The position numbers and the translations under genes were made by a program. From Halobacteriales archaeon QS_4_70_19 (GTDB lineage: Archaea; Halobacteriota; Halobacteria; Halobacteriales; Haloarculaceae), in contig PXRM01000016.1 in assembly GCA_003020985.1 (NCBI GenBank), positions 1-39,242 on the forward strand: a stretch of 39,242 bases of DNA. The letters are read 5' to 3'. Every line of letters begins with the position of its first letter. Position 1 is the stretch's first letter. The notes under the pieces were generated by a model. That model made no database searches and was not told where the DNA came from. It saw only the letters and a program-made list of their open reading frames with translations. This document shows, piece by piece, positions 1 through 7,469 of this stretch.

Positions 1-584
1 AAACGACATTGTGCCCCGCGACCCCATGTGGTTCGAGAGAGCGAAGCTCTCTCGTCATCACGAAAGGCGCAAGCGCCTTTCGAACGACATGGACGCGGCT
101 CGGCTTCCTCTTACCGTCCACGGCGTAGCCGGCGAGTCGGAGCAGTGCTGCGACCCGCCTACCGGAGCCGTGCCGTGGATTGTCCCGCCGGTTTAATTCC
201 CGGTGTTCTCGCGCTCTATCCCCAAGTGGGGAACGGGAGTCAAGCCCGTTCGCGGTCGTCGTTCCCGAGTGGAGGGCGCGACGGCCACGCCGTCGCGCCA
301 CAGATGCCGGTTTACGTGCGGCATCTACCGACCCCGGCTTGTGCGGGGACGGCAGTACCAGAGATATGGAGCCTGAGAGGCCTAAATCTTGCGGTTTGCC
401 CTGTTTCGCAACGCGCTTCCTCTCCGCCCTACCGCTTGCTTCGCTCGCGCTTGAGGACGGAGGCCCCGCGCTACCGCTTGCTGATTCGCGCTATGCCCAC
501 CGGGCTCGCGTCGGACGCCCGACCGCCGCTCGTCCGTCGCAATCGACGGCGGCCAGCGGTTCGACATTAGTGTTGCCCGGAACG
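1..584. other. Non-coding, hairpin- and repeat-rich region
   Basis: No open frame here has haloarchaeal protein character; the long frames are Arg/Pro/Ser-rich shadows of high-GC DNA. The stretch holds two perfect hairpins near its left end (34-82), an 8-bp direct repeat AACGACAT (2-9 and 83-90), a 12-bp direct repeat CTACCGCTTGCT (429-440 and 471-482), and a 26-bp segment (452-477) with a close copy at 4402-4427. Such DNA is often left beside haloarchaeal IS elements or at the 3' end of a gene outside the window, but no transposase is visible. Its function is unknown. Confidence 0.5.
34..82. repeat. Pair of perfect GC-rich hairpins
   Basis: The first hairpin has a 9-bp perfect stem (34-42 with 46-54) and a GAA loop. 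The second has a 10-bp perfect stem (61-70 with 73-82) and a minimal AA loop. They are separated by six bases. They could be terminators of a gene left of the window, or subterminal hairpins of an IS200/IS605-type element; the sequence alone does not decide. Confidence 0.6.
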
Positions 585-591
585 CTTATAC
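585..591 (+). promoter_or_regulatory. TATA box of the DUF5802-like gene
   Basis: CTTATAC is centred about 32 nt upstream of the ATG at 620. It supports a nearly leaderless transcript and the choice of the ATG at 620 rather than the in-frame GTG at 593, which would lie almost on the box. Confidence 0.5.
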
Positions 592-619
592 AGTGGTATA
601 CGTTGGCACCCGACACGAG

Positions 620-1045
620 ATGTTCGCACCGTTCTCGAGCGGCTACTACCTGGGTCGGCTGTACGTCCAGCCCCACGCTGGCGACCGCCCGGCGATGCAC
701 CGTGAGCAGCACGGACACGTCGTAGCGCAGCTGTACGACGAGGACGGTCCCGAACCGGGGCCGGCCGCCGTCGACGTACCTGGCGAGGAGCCCCCGGAGC
801 GCGTCACCGCGGGCGACGACACCGCGGACGACGACCGGCCGCTGGTGATGAAGATCGGTGGTACCCACATCCCCGTCCACGGTGAGACGGGCGTCCCGGA
901 GAGGACGGTGGCGCTCCCGGCGGACTGGCTGGAGGCGACGCGGGTGAAGAACCCGCCGACGCTGACGGAGGTGCTGCTGGCGAAGCGCGAGCGGATGGAC
1001 CAGCTGCTGGCGGTCGCGGATGACGCCCGGTCGGCCCGGACCTGA
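620..1045 (+). CDS. DUF5802-like haloarchaeal protein
   Basis: A 141-residue acidic soluble protein beginning MFAPFSSGYYLGRLYV. This start, a central PLVMKIGG...PVHG segment and a C-terminal NPPTLTEVLLAKRERMDQLL segment match my recollection of the small haloarchaeal family DUF5802, whose function is unknown. A low-complexity Asp/Pro-rich insert lies at about residues 42-72. The ATG at 620 begins the conserved block and sits correctly behind the TATA box at 585-591. It is followed on the same strand by the Vms1-like gene, which has its own TATA-like ATTTAGG at 1101, so the two are probably separate units. Confidence 0.75.
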   Translation: MFAPFSSGYYLGRLYVQPHAGDRPAMHREQHGHVVAQLYDEDGPEPGPAAVDVPGEEPPERVTAGDDTADDDRPLVMKIGGTHIPVHGETGVPERTVALPADWLEATRVKNPPTLTEVLLAKRERMDQLLAVADDARSART

Positions 1046-1130
1046 CGGGGCCGGCGACGGGGGAGGCTGTGGCCCGGACCGTCGCCTCCGACGGCACGGG
1101 ATTTAGGTCCCAGCGCTCGTTCTCCCCGCC

Positions 1131-2027
1131 ATGCTCGACGACCTCCTCGGGAAGACGGAGCTGCGGGAGCGGATCGCGAAACTGGAAGACGAGAAGGAGC
1201 GCCTGGAGAACCAGCTCGAGGCCGAGCAGGAGCGCCGGGCGGAGGCGTCCACGGCGAAGCAGGAGGCCGAGGAGCGCATCAACCGGCTGGAGGACCGGAT
1301 CGCGGACCTGGAGGGACAGCTCGACCGGACCGAGAGCGACGACGACCTGACCTTCCGCGACCGGAAGGACGTGGCCGGCGACCGGCGGGACGAGCTGCTC
1401 GACCGCCTCCGTTCGTTCGAGTCGGAGGCCGAGGGCATCCTGACGGCCTACGTCGCTGACGGGGACGACCTGCCGGACCCGGTCGTCGACACGCTCGGCG
1501 ACCGGGCGCCGCTGGTCCGGCGGGCGGCGCCCTGTCTGGTGGCCGCGGACGACGCCGGGCTGCTGGCGACCGCGCTCGACCCGCCCGTCCCGCCGGGAGC
1601 GTTCTGCGAGTGGGACGACAGCGTGGCCGTCGAGCCGGCGTGGTTCGCGCCGCGGGGCCGGTACGGGCTGGCGCTCGTCCGCGCGGACCTGTTCGCCGTC
1701 GGCGTCTACGAGGGGACCGAGCGCGTCGACTTCTCGGGGTTCGAGAGCGACGTGAAGTCCAAGCACTCGAAGGGGGGCTACTCGCAGTCGCGGTTCGACC
1801 GGCTCCGCGACGAGCAGGTCCAGGAGCACCTCGACGACTGCAGGATGGTGCTGCGGACGCTCCGGGGCGACGTGGACCGGCTGTTCCTCGCCGGCGACCA
1901 GAAGGCCATCGAGGCACTGGACGAGCCGGCCGACGCGATCGTCACCGTCGACGCGACCGGCGAGCCGGAGGCGGCTCTCGGTGACGCCCGCCACGACTTC
2001 TGGACGACCCGGGTCTACGGGCTGTAG
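1131..2027 (+). CDS. Vms1/Ankzf1-like release factor homologue
   Basis: A 298-residue protein. Residues about 8-70 form a charged coiled coil, and the rest is an eRF1-like domain of the Vms1/VLRF1 type. The diagnostic segment K211-H-S-K-G-G-Y-S-Q219-SRFDRLRDE resembles the KH.KGG..Q.RF.R loop of Vms1-like proteins, where the glutamine helps hydrolyse peptidyl-tRNA on stalled or split ribosomes. By family analogy it would release nascent chains during ribosome rescue in the cytoplasm; this has not been shown for the protein here. The ATG lies 24-30 nt after ATTTAGG (1101-1107), which fits a leaderless mRNA. The next gene starts 76 nt downstream behind its own TATA-like element. Confidence 0.8.
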   Translation: MLDDLLGKTELRERIAKLEDEKERLENQLEAEQERRAEASTAKQEAEERINRLEDRIADLEGQLDRTESDDDLTFRDRKDVAGDRRDELLDRLRSFESEAEGILTAYVADGDDLPDPVVDTLGDRAPLVRRAAPCLVAADDAGLLATALDPPVPPGAFCEWDDSVAVEPAWFAPRGRYGLALVRADLFAVGVYEGTERVDFSGFESDVKSKHSKGGYSQSRFDRLRDEQVQEHLDDCRMVLRTLRGDVDRLFLAGDQKAIEALDEPADAIVTVDATGEPEAALGDARHDFWTTRVYGL

Positions 2028-2103
2028 CCGGCCGCCCGGACGTGAGCGGCCGGCGGGCTAACGCGGGGCGGTACTTATGCCGGAGCCGGACGCTACCGCG
2101 GGT

Positions 2104-3204
2104 ATGACCGACCGTGACGCGACCGCGCTGGGGTTCGACCCCGGGCGCGTGGCGCTGCTGGCACACGAGGGGTTTCCCGGCCGGGCGAAGACGGCGCTGG
2201 GGGTGCTCCGGTACGCCGACTACGAGGTGGTGGCCGTCCTCGACCGGGAGATCGCCGGCGGGGGCCACGGCTGGCAGACCAGCCACACCGTCGGTGATTT
2301 CGTCGACGACGACCGGGTGCAGGACGCACCCATCGTCGGCCGCGCGGACGAGGCGCCCTCGTTCGACACGCTCGTCATCGGTGTCGCGCCCATCGGCGGC
2401 GGCTTCGACGCCTCGTGGCGCGGGGACGTCGAGCGCGCGCTAGAGGCGGGCGCGGACGTGGTGGCGGGGCTCCACTACCGGCTGAACGACGACGACGAGT
2501 TCGTCGACCTGGCCGAGGAGCACGGCGGCCGCCTGTTCGACATCCGCGAGCCGCCGGCCGACCTGGACGTGAGCGAGGGCCGCGCCCGCGAGGTCGACGC
2601 GACCGTGGTCGGGACGGTGGGCACGGACTGCTCGACGGGGAAGCTGACGACGACCTGCGAACTCGTGCGCGCGGCCCGGGAGCGCGGCATCGACGCCACG
2701 ATGGTCCCGACGGGCCAGACTGGTATCCTCGTCGCCGGGTGGGGCATCGCGATCGACCGTGTCATCGCGGACTTCGCGGCGGGCGCCACCGAGCGACTGG
2801 TCCGGGCGGCCGCCACCGACCACGACCTCGTCGTCGTGGAGGGGCAGGGGTCGCTCGGCCACCCGGCGTACTCGGGCGTGACCACGAGCATCCTGCACGG
2901 GGCGATGCCCGGGGCGCTCGTCCTCTGTCACGCCGCGGGGCGCGAGGCCGTCCACGGCTACGAGTCGTTCCCCATCCCGTCCGTCGACCAGGTAGCGACC
3001 CGCTACGAGGCGCTCGCCGACCCGGTCGCGCCGGCCGGCGTCGTCGCGGGGGCACTGGACACACACGAACTCGACGCAGGGGCAGCCGGGGAAGCAACCG
3101 CCGACTACGGCGACGCGCTGGACGTCCCGACGGCCGACCCGGTCCGTGACGGTGCCGACACGCTCGTGGACGCCGTGGCCGACGCGACCGACCTCGACCC
3201 ATGA
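2104..3204 (+). CDS. dgcN: DUF1611 / DgcN-type protein (probable D-glutamate N-acetyltransferase)
   Basis: A 366-residue protein of the DUF1611 family. It has an N-terminal Rossmann-like part and a P-loop-like motif at residues 173-180 (GTDCSTGK), followed by LVVVEGQGSLGHPAYSG and ALVLCHAAGRE, all typical of the family. In the described DgcN-DgcA pathway of marine bacteria and halophilic archaea, DgcN acetylates D-glutamate and DgcA epimerises the product to N-acetyl-L-glutamate. Here the gene overlaps the dgcA-like gene by 4 nt (ATGA), which supports this role. An in-frame ATG at 2077 exists, but GTACTTATG just before it looks like the TATA box, which favours 2104. The substrate is inferred from gene pairing. 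Confidence 0.75.
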   Translation: MTDRDATALGFDPGRVALLAHEGFPGRAKTALGVLRYADYEVVAVLDREIAGGGHGWQTSHTVGDFVDDDRVQDAPIVGRADEAPSFDTLVIGVAPIGGGFDASWRGDVERALEAGADVVAGLHYRLNDDDEFVDLAEEHGGRLFDIREPPADLDVSEGRAREVDATVVGTVGTDCSTGKLTTTCELVRAARERGIDATMVPTGQTGILVAGWGIAIDRVIADFAAGATERLVRAAATDHDLVVVEGQGSLGHPAYSGVTTSILHGAMPGALVLCHAAGREAVHGYESFPIPSVDQVATRYEALADPVAPAGVVAGALDTHELDAGAAGEATADYGDALDVPTADPVRDGADTLVDAVADATDLDP

Positions 3205-4298
3205 CCGGGGGAGGAGCGGAGGCCGGCCCCGGAGTCGGACGTGACGGAACGCGGATCGCGGACTGGTCGGTCGAGACGGTCGCTATGGAACTGGACGTCC
3301 CCTTCGGCATCTCGCGCGGGACGACCACTACCGCCGAGTCCGTGGTCGTCCGCGTCCGCGACGAGACGGGCCGCGAGGGCGTCGGCAGCGGGTCCCCCGA
3401 GCCGCACTACGGCGAAACCCCCGCCACCGCCAGGGCCGTCCTGCCGGACCTGCTGGCGGCCGTCGAGGGGGAGCCACCGGGCGCGATCCAGCGGCGCCAC
3501 GTCGCGTTCGAGGACGTCGTCCGGGGGAACCCGGCGGCACGCGCGGCCGTCGACGTGGCGTGCTACGACCTCCACGCGCGGCAGCTCGACCGGGCGCTGT
3601 ACGCGCTCCTCGGGCTGGCACCGGAGCGGGCGCCGCGCTCCTGCTTCAGCGTCGGCCTCGCCGAGCCGGACGAGATGCGCGACCGGGCTGGCGCTGCCGC
3701 CGATGCCGGCTTCGAGCACCTGAAGGTGAAGCTCGGGACCGACCGCGACCGCGAGCGGGTCGCGGCCGTCCGCGAGGGCGCGCCCGACGCCCGCCTGCGG
3801 GTGGACGCGAACGAGGCCTGGACACCTGCCGAGGCCGTCCGGAAGAGCCACTGGCTGGCCGATCACGACGTCGAGTTCGTCGAGCAGCCGGTCCCCGCCA
3901 GCGACCGCGAGGGGCTGCGCTTCGTCTACGAGCACGCCTCGCTCCCGGTCGCCGCCGACGAGTCGTGCGTGACCGCCGCGGACGTGCCCGACGTGGCCGA
4001 CCGCGCGGACGTCGCCGTCGTCAAACTCGACAAGGCCGGCGGGGTATGGCCCGCCCTCCAGCAGATTCACGCCGCGCGGGCGCACGACATGGAGGTGATG
4101 GTGGGCTGCATGGTGCAGTCGAACGCGTCGCTGGCGGCCGCCGCCGCGCTCGCGCCGCTCTGTGACTACGCCGACCTGGACGGGTCGCTGCTGCTGGCCG
4201 ACGGCGCGGACCCGTTCACCTTCGACGGGCTCCGGGCGGACGGCGAACTGGCGCTGGCGGGGACCGCCCCCGGTATCGGTGTCACGGAGCGGAGCTGA
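3201..4298 (+). CDS. dgcA: Enolase-superfamily epimerase (DgcA / dipeptide-epimerase type)
   Basis: A 365-residue member of the muconate-lactonising subgroup of the enolase superfamily. All catalytic positions are visible: the KxK pair K175/K177 (LKVKLG), metal ligands D202 (RVDANEAW), E228 (FVEQP) and D253 (AADES), and the opposite acid/base K275 (VVKLDKAGG). Family members racemise the alpha-carbon of dipeptides or N-acylamino acids. Because it is translationally coupled to the DUF1611 gene (4-nt overlap), the likeliest substrate is N-acetyl-D-glutamate. An L-Ala-D/L-Glu dipeptide epimerase is the alternative annotation. About 25 N-terminal residues precede the conserved domain, so a start further in is possible. 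Confidence 0.8.
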   Translation: MTGGGAEAGPGVGRDGTRIADWSVETVAMELDVPFGISRGTTTTAESVVVRVRDETGREGVGSGSPEPHYGETPATARAVLPDLLAAVEGEPPGAIQRRHVAFEDVVRGNPAARAAVDVACYDLHARQLDRALYALLGLAPERAPRSCFSVGLAEPDEMRDRAGAAADAGFEHLKVKLGTDRDRERVAAVREGAPDARLRVDANEAWTPAEAVRKSHWLADHDVEFVEQPVPASDREGLRFVYEHASLPVAADESCVTAADVPDVADRADVAVVKLDKAGGVWPALQQIHAARAHDMEVMVGCMVQSNASLAAAAALAPLCDYADLDGSLLLADGADPFTFDGLRADGELALAGTAPGIGVTERS

Positions 4299-4323
4299 TA
4301 ATACCCGAACGACCTTACTAAAT

Positions 4324-4343
4324 CTGTAGTGTGGCGACTACAG
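4324..4343 (+). terminator. Stem-loop and T-rich tail after the dgc operon
   Basis: CTGTAG (4324-4329) pairs perfectly with CTACAG (4338-4343) across an 8-nt loop, followed by T-rich DNA (about 4348-4370). It lies 26 nt after the dgcA stop codon and is a plausible transcription end. Confidence 0.45.
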
Positions 4344-4401
4344 AGGTATTTCGAATGTTATTTTGATTATTCCAGTGACCACTCGCATGCGCGGCGCTCG
4401 G

Positions 4402-4427
4402 TGAGGACGGGGACTCCGCGCTACCGC
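4402..4427. repeat. 26-bp dispersed repeat, second copy at 452-477
   Basis: This segment (TGAGGACGG...CCGCGCTACCGC) matches 452-477 in 23 of 26 positions. Both copies are in non-coding DNA and flanked by other small repeats, which suggests a dispersed repeat or debris of a mobile element. Confidence 0.5.
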
Positions 4428-4532
4428 ACAGTTGAAATCCTATTGTTCCAATACTTGGAACGCTGAAACGGACGTTAAGTAGGTGTGCGTAGTGAACGGA
4501 ATGCCTTTGCTTCGTCGATGTTTTCAGCGAGT

Positions 4533-4742
4533 ATGCGCGGCCCCCTCCACGCGCTCTGGAACACCCGTCTCATCGGAACGTATCTCCGATTCCGTGTCGG
4601 ATTCCTCCTCGCTGGAGTTCTGGCCCTTGCTGGTGGAGTCGTCTTGTTCGGAATAGGCGGTATCTGGGGGCTATTGGCCCTGTTTGGCTTCGTCATGCTC
4701 CTCCTGTTGGCCCTTGGGTTCGTCCTGATTACCCGGTGGTAA
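4533..4742 (+). CDS. Small two-helix membrane protein
   Basis: A 69-residue protein: a short basic N-terminus (MRGPLHALWNTRLIGTYLRF), then two closely spaced hydrophobic helices at about residues 22-42 and 44-66, ending in RW. I do not recognise the family. The frame stays open upstream, with alternative starts at 4518 (ATG) and 4485 (GTG). A TATA-like GTTAAGTAG at 4474-4482 would put the transcript start near 4505, which excludes 4485. Lower GC than its neighbours and repeat-bearing spacers on both sides suggest a recently acquired or fast-evolving gene. Its stop codon lies inside a 15-bp sequence that recurs at the end of the MITE-like element at 24485-24499. Confidence 0.55.
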   Translation: MRGPLHALWNTRLIGTYLRFRVGFLLAGVLALAGGVVLFGIGGIWGLLALFGFVMLLLLALGFVLITRW

Positions 4743-5068
4743 TCCGTATCAGTCCCGCCCGCTGTCGCTTTCCGGGGTCGCGTCCACACCATGCTGGCTC
4801 GATGTGTGCGCTCCGCGGAACGAGCAATCGCGGGGGGAATGGAAGGGGCTGGCCGCCTCAGCCGGCCCCGGGCGACGCAAGCACCGCAGCGACAGCCCGG
4901 AACGGCGGCGACCGCAGGGAGCCGCCGCACGCCCGGACCGCGAGGAGCGCAGCGAGCCCCGGGCCGTCGAGCGGCCAGGGGCTTCCAGCCCGTTGATTGC
5001 AGCCACACAGCCGACAAACTCGTCGCCACAAACGTCCCCCACCTGAGACGCCTGCACCTACTTCCGAG
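4743..5068. other. Spacer with GC-rich hairpins between the small membrane gene and nadC
   Basis: I see no supported gene in this 326-nt stretch. It holds a 9-bp stem with one G-T pair (4845-4853 with 4861-4869, loop CGCCTCA), a palindrome-rich segment around 4915-4985, and a 15-bp sequence (4738-4752) that is the reverse complement of the left flank and end of the MITE-like element at 24489. For the minus-strand nad operon this is the 3' side, so some hairpins may end that transcript. Confidence 0.45.
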
Positions 5069-5881
5069 TCACTCGTCGCCGGTCCGGAACGACAGGTCCA
5101 GGCTGCTCGCGGAGTGGGTGAGCGACCCCATGGAGATGACGTTGACGCCCGTGGCGGCGTAGGCGGGCACGTCGGAGACCGTGATGCCGCCGGACGCCTC
5201 GGCGAGGGTGGCCTCGGGGAGCCGCTCGACGGCGTCCTCGGTCGTCGCGGGGTCCATGTTGTCCAGCATGACGATGTCGGCACCCGCCGCGGCGGCGCGG
5301 GGGGCCCGGTCCGGGTCCTCGACCTCGACCTCGATTTTGGTCGTGAACGAGACCCGCTCGCGGAAGTGGTCGACCGCGCCCTCGAGCCCCAGCTCGGCGA
5401 CGTGGTTGTCCTTCACCATGACCATGTGCGAGAGGTCGAGCCGGTGGGTGTCGCCGCCGCCGGCGACGATGGCGCGCTTCTCGACGCCACGCAACCCGGG
5501 GGTCGTCTTCCGCGTCCCCGCGATGCGGACGTCCTCATCCACCTCGTGGGCCGCGTGGACGGCACGCCGGGTCCGCGTGGCGATACCGGCGGCGTGGCCG
5601 GCGAGGTTCACCGCGGTTCGTTCGGCACGGAGCGTCGCCTTCGCGGGCCCCTCGGTCCGCAGCACGACCTCGCCGGAGTCGACACTCGTGCCGTCGTCCA
5701 GCCGCTCGGTCACCGCCACTCCGAGGTAGTCGAATACGGCCGCGGCCGCGTCGAGACCGGCCACGACGCCGGGCTCCTTCGCCACGAACCGGCCCGTCGT
5801 CCGGCCGGGCACCTCGTTGGTCACGTCGTGGTGGCCCAGGTCCTCGGCCAGCCAGCGCTCGATGCGCTCGGGGCCGAGCAT
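5069..5881 (-). CDS. nadC: Nicotinate-nucleotide pyrophosphorylase (carboxylating)
   Basis: A 270-residue quinolinate phosphoribosyltransferase, the usual family length. It converts quinolinate and PRPP to nicotinate mononucleotide, CO2 and PPi. Visible motifs include the TRKTTPGLR loop (Arg/Lys binding quinolinate and PRPP), DLSHMVMVKDNHV, the acidic strand EVEVEDPD and a C-terminal SMGSLTHS phosphate-binding loop. It is the last gene of nadA-nadB-nadC. Its ATG follows the nadB stop after one nucleotide (TGAGATG), so translation is probably coupled. Confidence 0.95.
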   Translation of the reverse strand: MLGPERIERWLAEDLGHHDVTNEVPGRTTGRFVAKEPGVVAGLDAAAAVFDYLGVAVTERLDDGTSVDSGEVVLRTEGPAKATLRAERTAVNLAGHAAGIATRTRRAVHAAHEVDEDVRIAGTRKTTPGLRGVEKRAIVAGGGDTHRLDLSHMVMVKDNHVAELGLEGAVDHFRERVSFTTKIEVEVEDPDRAPRAAAAGADIVMLDNMDPATTEDAVERLPEATLAEASGGITVSDVPAYAATGVNVISMGSLTHSASSLDLSFRTGDE

Positions 5882-5882
5882 C

Positions 5883-7457
5883 TCAGTCCCCGTCCGCCCC
5901 GGTGCCGGTCCCGGCCCCGGTCTCGGCGGCCGACGGCGACTCGAGGTAGTGACACCCCTTCGACTCGGGGTTCTCGCTGGCCGCGCGCGTGACGAGCAGC
6001 GCCACCACGGTCGCCGACCGGAGTTCGTAGAGCCCCCGCGCCGTGCGGGTCCGGATGTACGCGTCGACCTCGCCCTTCAGCCGCCGGAGGACGGCCTGCG
6101 CCCGGTCGAGGTCCTCGTGGTTGCGCGAGAGCCCGACGTACTCGCCCATCACCCGCCGCAGGCGGACGAACTTGTCGCGGGCGAAGTTGCCCGGGAGCGC
6201 CGGGTCGCGGGTGAGCAGGTCGGGCGCCTCCACGACCTCGGGTTCGCCGGCGTCGGCGGCCGTCTCGCCCGCGCGCAGGCCCCAGACCAGCCCCTCCAGC
6301 AGCGACGTGGAGGCGAGCCGGTTGGCGCCGTGGACGCCGGTGCGTGAACACTCGCCGACCGCGAACAGCCGGTCCAGCGAGGCGCGACCGCGGTCGTCGA
6401 CGGCGACGCCCCCACAGAGGAAGTGCTCGGCCGGCGCGACGGGGATGCCGTCGCTCCAGTCGACGCCGTACTCCTCGCACTTGTGGGCGAGGTCCGGGAA
6501 CTCCTCGGCGAAATCAAGCGGCGACACGTCGAGCGTCACGCCGCCGGTCGCGTCGATCTCGGTCCGGACGGCCCGCGCGACTACGTCGCGAGGCGCGAGT
6601 TCGGCGTCCTCGTGGTAGCCGGGCATGAACCGCTCGCCCTCGGCGTTGCGGAGCAGGCCACCCTCGCCGCGGACAGCCTCGCTGAGGAGGAACGTGTCGC
6701 CGGATTCGTCACCCGCGTACGCGGTCGGGTGGAACTGGACGTACTCCACGTCCGCGACGTCGGCGCCGGCGAGCGCGGCCATGGCGATGCCGTCGCCGGT
6801 CGACCCCGGCGGGTTCGTCGTCCGGGGGTAGAGCGCGCCGATGCCGCCCGTCGCTAGCACGGTCGCGCCGGCGAAGCAGGGTGCGAACTCGCCGTCGCGT
6901 TCGAGGATGGCCCCGTGGACCAGCCCCTCGTGCGTGACGAGTTCGAGCGCCGCCGTGCCCTGCTCGATGGTGACGTTCGCCAGCCCCTGCAGGTGATCCA
7001 GAAGCGGCGGGAGGATGTGGCGCCCGGTGGAGGCGTTGACGTGGAGGATGCGCGACTCGCTGTGGGCGGCCTCGCGGGCGTAGGCGAACTCCTCGTCCTC
7101 GTGCGCCCCGGTCCCGATGGCGTCGACCTTCGCGGACCCGGCGACGGTGTCGAACTCGATGTCGAGCGTGTCGAGCAGTACGTCCTCGACGGCGGCGGTC
7201 GCGTTCTCGACGAGCACGTCGACCGCGTCCGGGTCGGCCTCGCCGTCGCTGGCCGTCACGATGTCCTCGCGGAAGGCGTCGGCGTCCTCGCGCGTGACGG
7301 CGATGCCGCCCTGTGCCCACCAGGAGGACGCGTCCTCCGGTTCGGTCGCCTTCGTCGCGAGGGTCACGTCGGCGCCGTCGCGGGCGGCTGCGAGTGCGGC
7401 CGCGCAGCCGGCGATCCCGGAGCCGATGACGAGTACGTCCGTCGTCGTCTGCTGCAT
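5883..7457 (-). CDS. nadB: L-aspartate oxidase
   Basis: A 524-residue FAD enzyme of the succinate dehydrogenase/fumarate reductase flavoprotein family. It oxidises L-aspartate to iminoaspartate for quinolinate synthesis. Visible are the dinucleotide-binding GSGIAG at residues 12-17, the FAD motif SSWWAQGGIAV, AREAAHSESRILH, the substrate-loop region HPTAY and the late FAD motif GANRLASTSLLEGLVWG. A GTG at 7469 would add MTDT, but it directly abuts the nadA stop codon; the ATG at 7457 fits the conserved start (MQQTTTDVLVIGSG) better. The C-terminus is a Gly/Ala/Thr/Asp-rich tail. Confidence 0.95.
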   Translation of the reverse strand: MQQTTTDVLVIGSGIAGCAAALAAARDGADVTLATKATEPEDASSWWAQGGIAVTREDADAFREDIVTASDGEADPDAVDVLVENATAAVEDVLLDTLDIEFDTVAGSAKVDAIGTGAHEDEEFAYAREAAHSESRILHVNASTGRHILPPLLDHLQGLANVTIEQGTAALELVTHEGLVHGAILERDGEFAPCFAGATVLATGGIGALYPRTTNPPGSTGDGIAMAALAGADVADVEYVQFHPTAYAGDESGDTFLLSEAVRGEGGLLRNAEGERFMPGYHEDAELAPRDVVARAVRTEIDATGGVTLDVSPLDFAEEFPDLAHKCEEYGVDWSDGIPVAPAEHFLCGGVAVDDRGRASLDRLFAVGECSRTGVHGANRLASTSLLEGLVWGLRAGETAADAGEPEVVEAPDLLTRDPALPGNFARDKFVRLRRVMGEYVGLSRNHEDLDRAQAVLRRLKGEVDAYIRTRTARGLYELRSATVVALLVTRAASENPESKGCHYLESPSAAETGAGTGTGADGD

Positions 7458-7469
7458 GGTGTCGGTCAC

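Noticed and set aside
4860..4990. Possible structured RNA such as SRP or RNase P RNA
   Set aside because: Hairpins are present, but I could not find the conserved motifs of either RNA (SRP tetraloop/asymmetric loop or RNase P CR-I/CR-V).
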